A DNA stretch of 21,564 bases. It comes from an uncultured Oscillospiraceae bacterium. GTDB taxonomy: Bacteria > Bacillota > Clostridia > Oscillospirales > Oscillospiraceae. The position numbers and the translations under genes are program-made. Below, piece after piece: positions 21,505 through 21,564 of this stretch; position 1 is the first letter of the stretch, and the number at the start of each line of letters is the position of its first letter. The notes beneath the pieces were generated by a model. That model saw only the letters and a program-made list of their open reading frames with translations, did no database searches and was not told where the DNA came from. The DNA lies in assembly GCA_910577915.1 (NCBI GenBank), contig CAJTOM010000045.1:1-21564 (forward strand), read 5' to 3'.

Positions 21505-21564
21505 GGCGGCGCGCCCTCCGGGCGCGAGGGGTAAATTCTTCTATTTGGAAGCTTGTGGGGCCTA
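21501..21564 (+). CDS. Probable sensor histidine kinase, 5' end only
   Basis: ATG at 21501 overlaps the response regulator stop (ATGA) and the frame stays open to the window edge, encoding MRRRALRARGVNSSIWKLVGP. A basic start leading into SIWKLVGP is typical of the first TM segment of sensor kinases. The call rests on position and overlap; no kinase domain is in view. Confidence 0.7.
   Translation, partial: MRRRALRARGVNSSIWKLVGP

Noticed and set aside
21505..21540. GC-rich palindrome GCGCCC-TCC-GGGCGC near the right edge as another repeat copy or terminator
   Set aside because: It lies within the open frame of the probable histidine kinase that overlaps the response regulator stop, so it is better read as coding.
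1..21564. CRISPR arrays, tRNA or rRNA genes, complete insertion sequences
   Set aside because: No regularly spaced direct repeats, cloverleaf-forming segments, rRNA signatures or transposase motifs were seen.

Overview
The window is high-GC, low-repeat bacterial DNA with Gram-positive features: strong AGGAGG ribosome binding sites, sigma-A type promoters (one perfect TTGACA-17-TATAAT), a T-box leader, a TetM-like GTPase, a Jag/YidC/RnpA/RpmH cluster and a parB gene with an internal parS-like site. Together with the dispersed GGTTACTTTTT...AAAAAGTAACC repeats, this suggests a high-GC clostridial genome of the Oscillospiraceae (Flavonifractor/Pseudoflavonifractor-like). That placement is an inference from gene content and style. 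The segment is probably close to the replication origin, because it holds parts of the classic rpmH-rnpA-yidD-yidC-jag ... rsmG-parA-parB neighbourhood, although dnaA, mnmE, mnmG and a true parA are not present.

Layout. (1) 1-332, minus strand: a promoter and T-box leader whose regulated gene lies beyond the left edge. (2) 330-4710, minus strand: serS, a 58-residue membrane protein, a 126-residue hypothetical protein, mscL, rsmG, a MinD-like ATPase without the usual C-terminal membrane helix, and a methylglyoxal-synthase-like protein without the usual catalytic Asp. (3) 4711-6450: parB (minus) flanked on both sides by copies of a structured dispersed repeat of about 220 bp. (4) 6451-12204, plus strand: hisS, aspS, a GH3 lipoprotein (NagZ type) and an AlaX-type alanyl-tRNA editing protein, closed by a bidirectional terminator at 12261-12289. 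(5) 12306-15190, minus strand: jag, yidC, yidD, rnpA, rpmH, read from a perfect consensus promoter with a terminator-like hairpin in the leader. (6) 15448-21564, plus strand: a two-TM protein of unknown function, a 160-bp palindromic MITE-like element, a fusion of a TetM-like translation GTPase with a Rae1/YacP-type NYN nuclease, a secreted protein with a degenerate deacetylase-like domain, and an OmpR-family response regulator overlapping the start of a probable histidine kinase cut by the right edge.

Most genes serve translation and the ribosome (three aminoacyl-tRNA synthetases, AlaX, RsmG, L34, RnpA) or the envelope (YidC, YidD, Jag, MscL, NagZ). The most interesting item is the 876-residue GTPase-nuclease fusion. 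It joins a factor that should enter the ribosomal A site to a nuclease whose stand-alone relative cuts mRNA in the A site, so it looks like a one-chain ribosome clearance or mRNA surveillance enzyme. Second is the minD-like/mgsA-like pair: both proteins keep their fold signatures but lack features needed for the canonical function.
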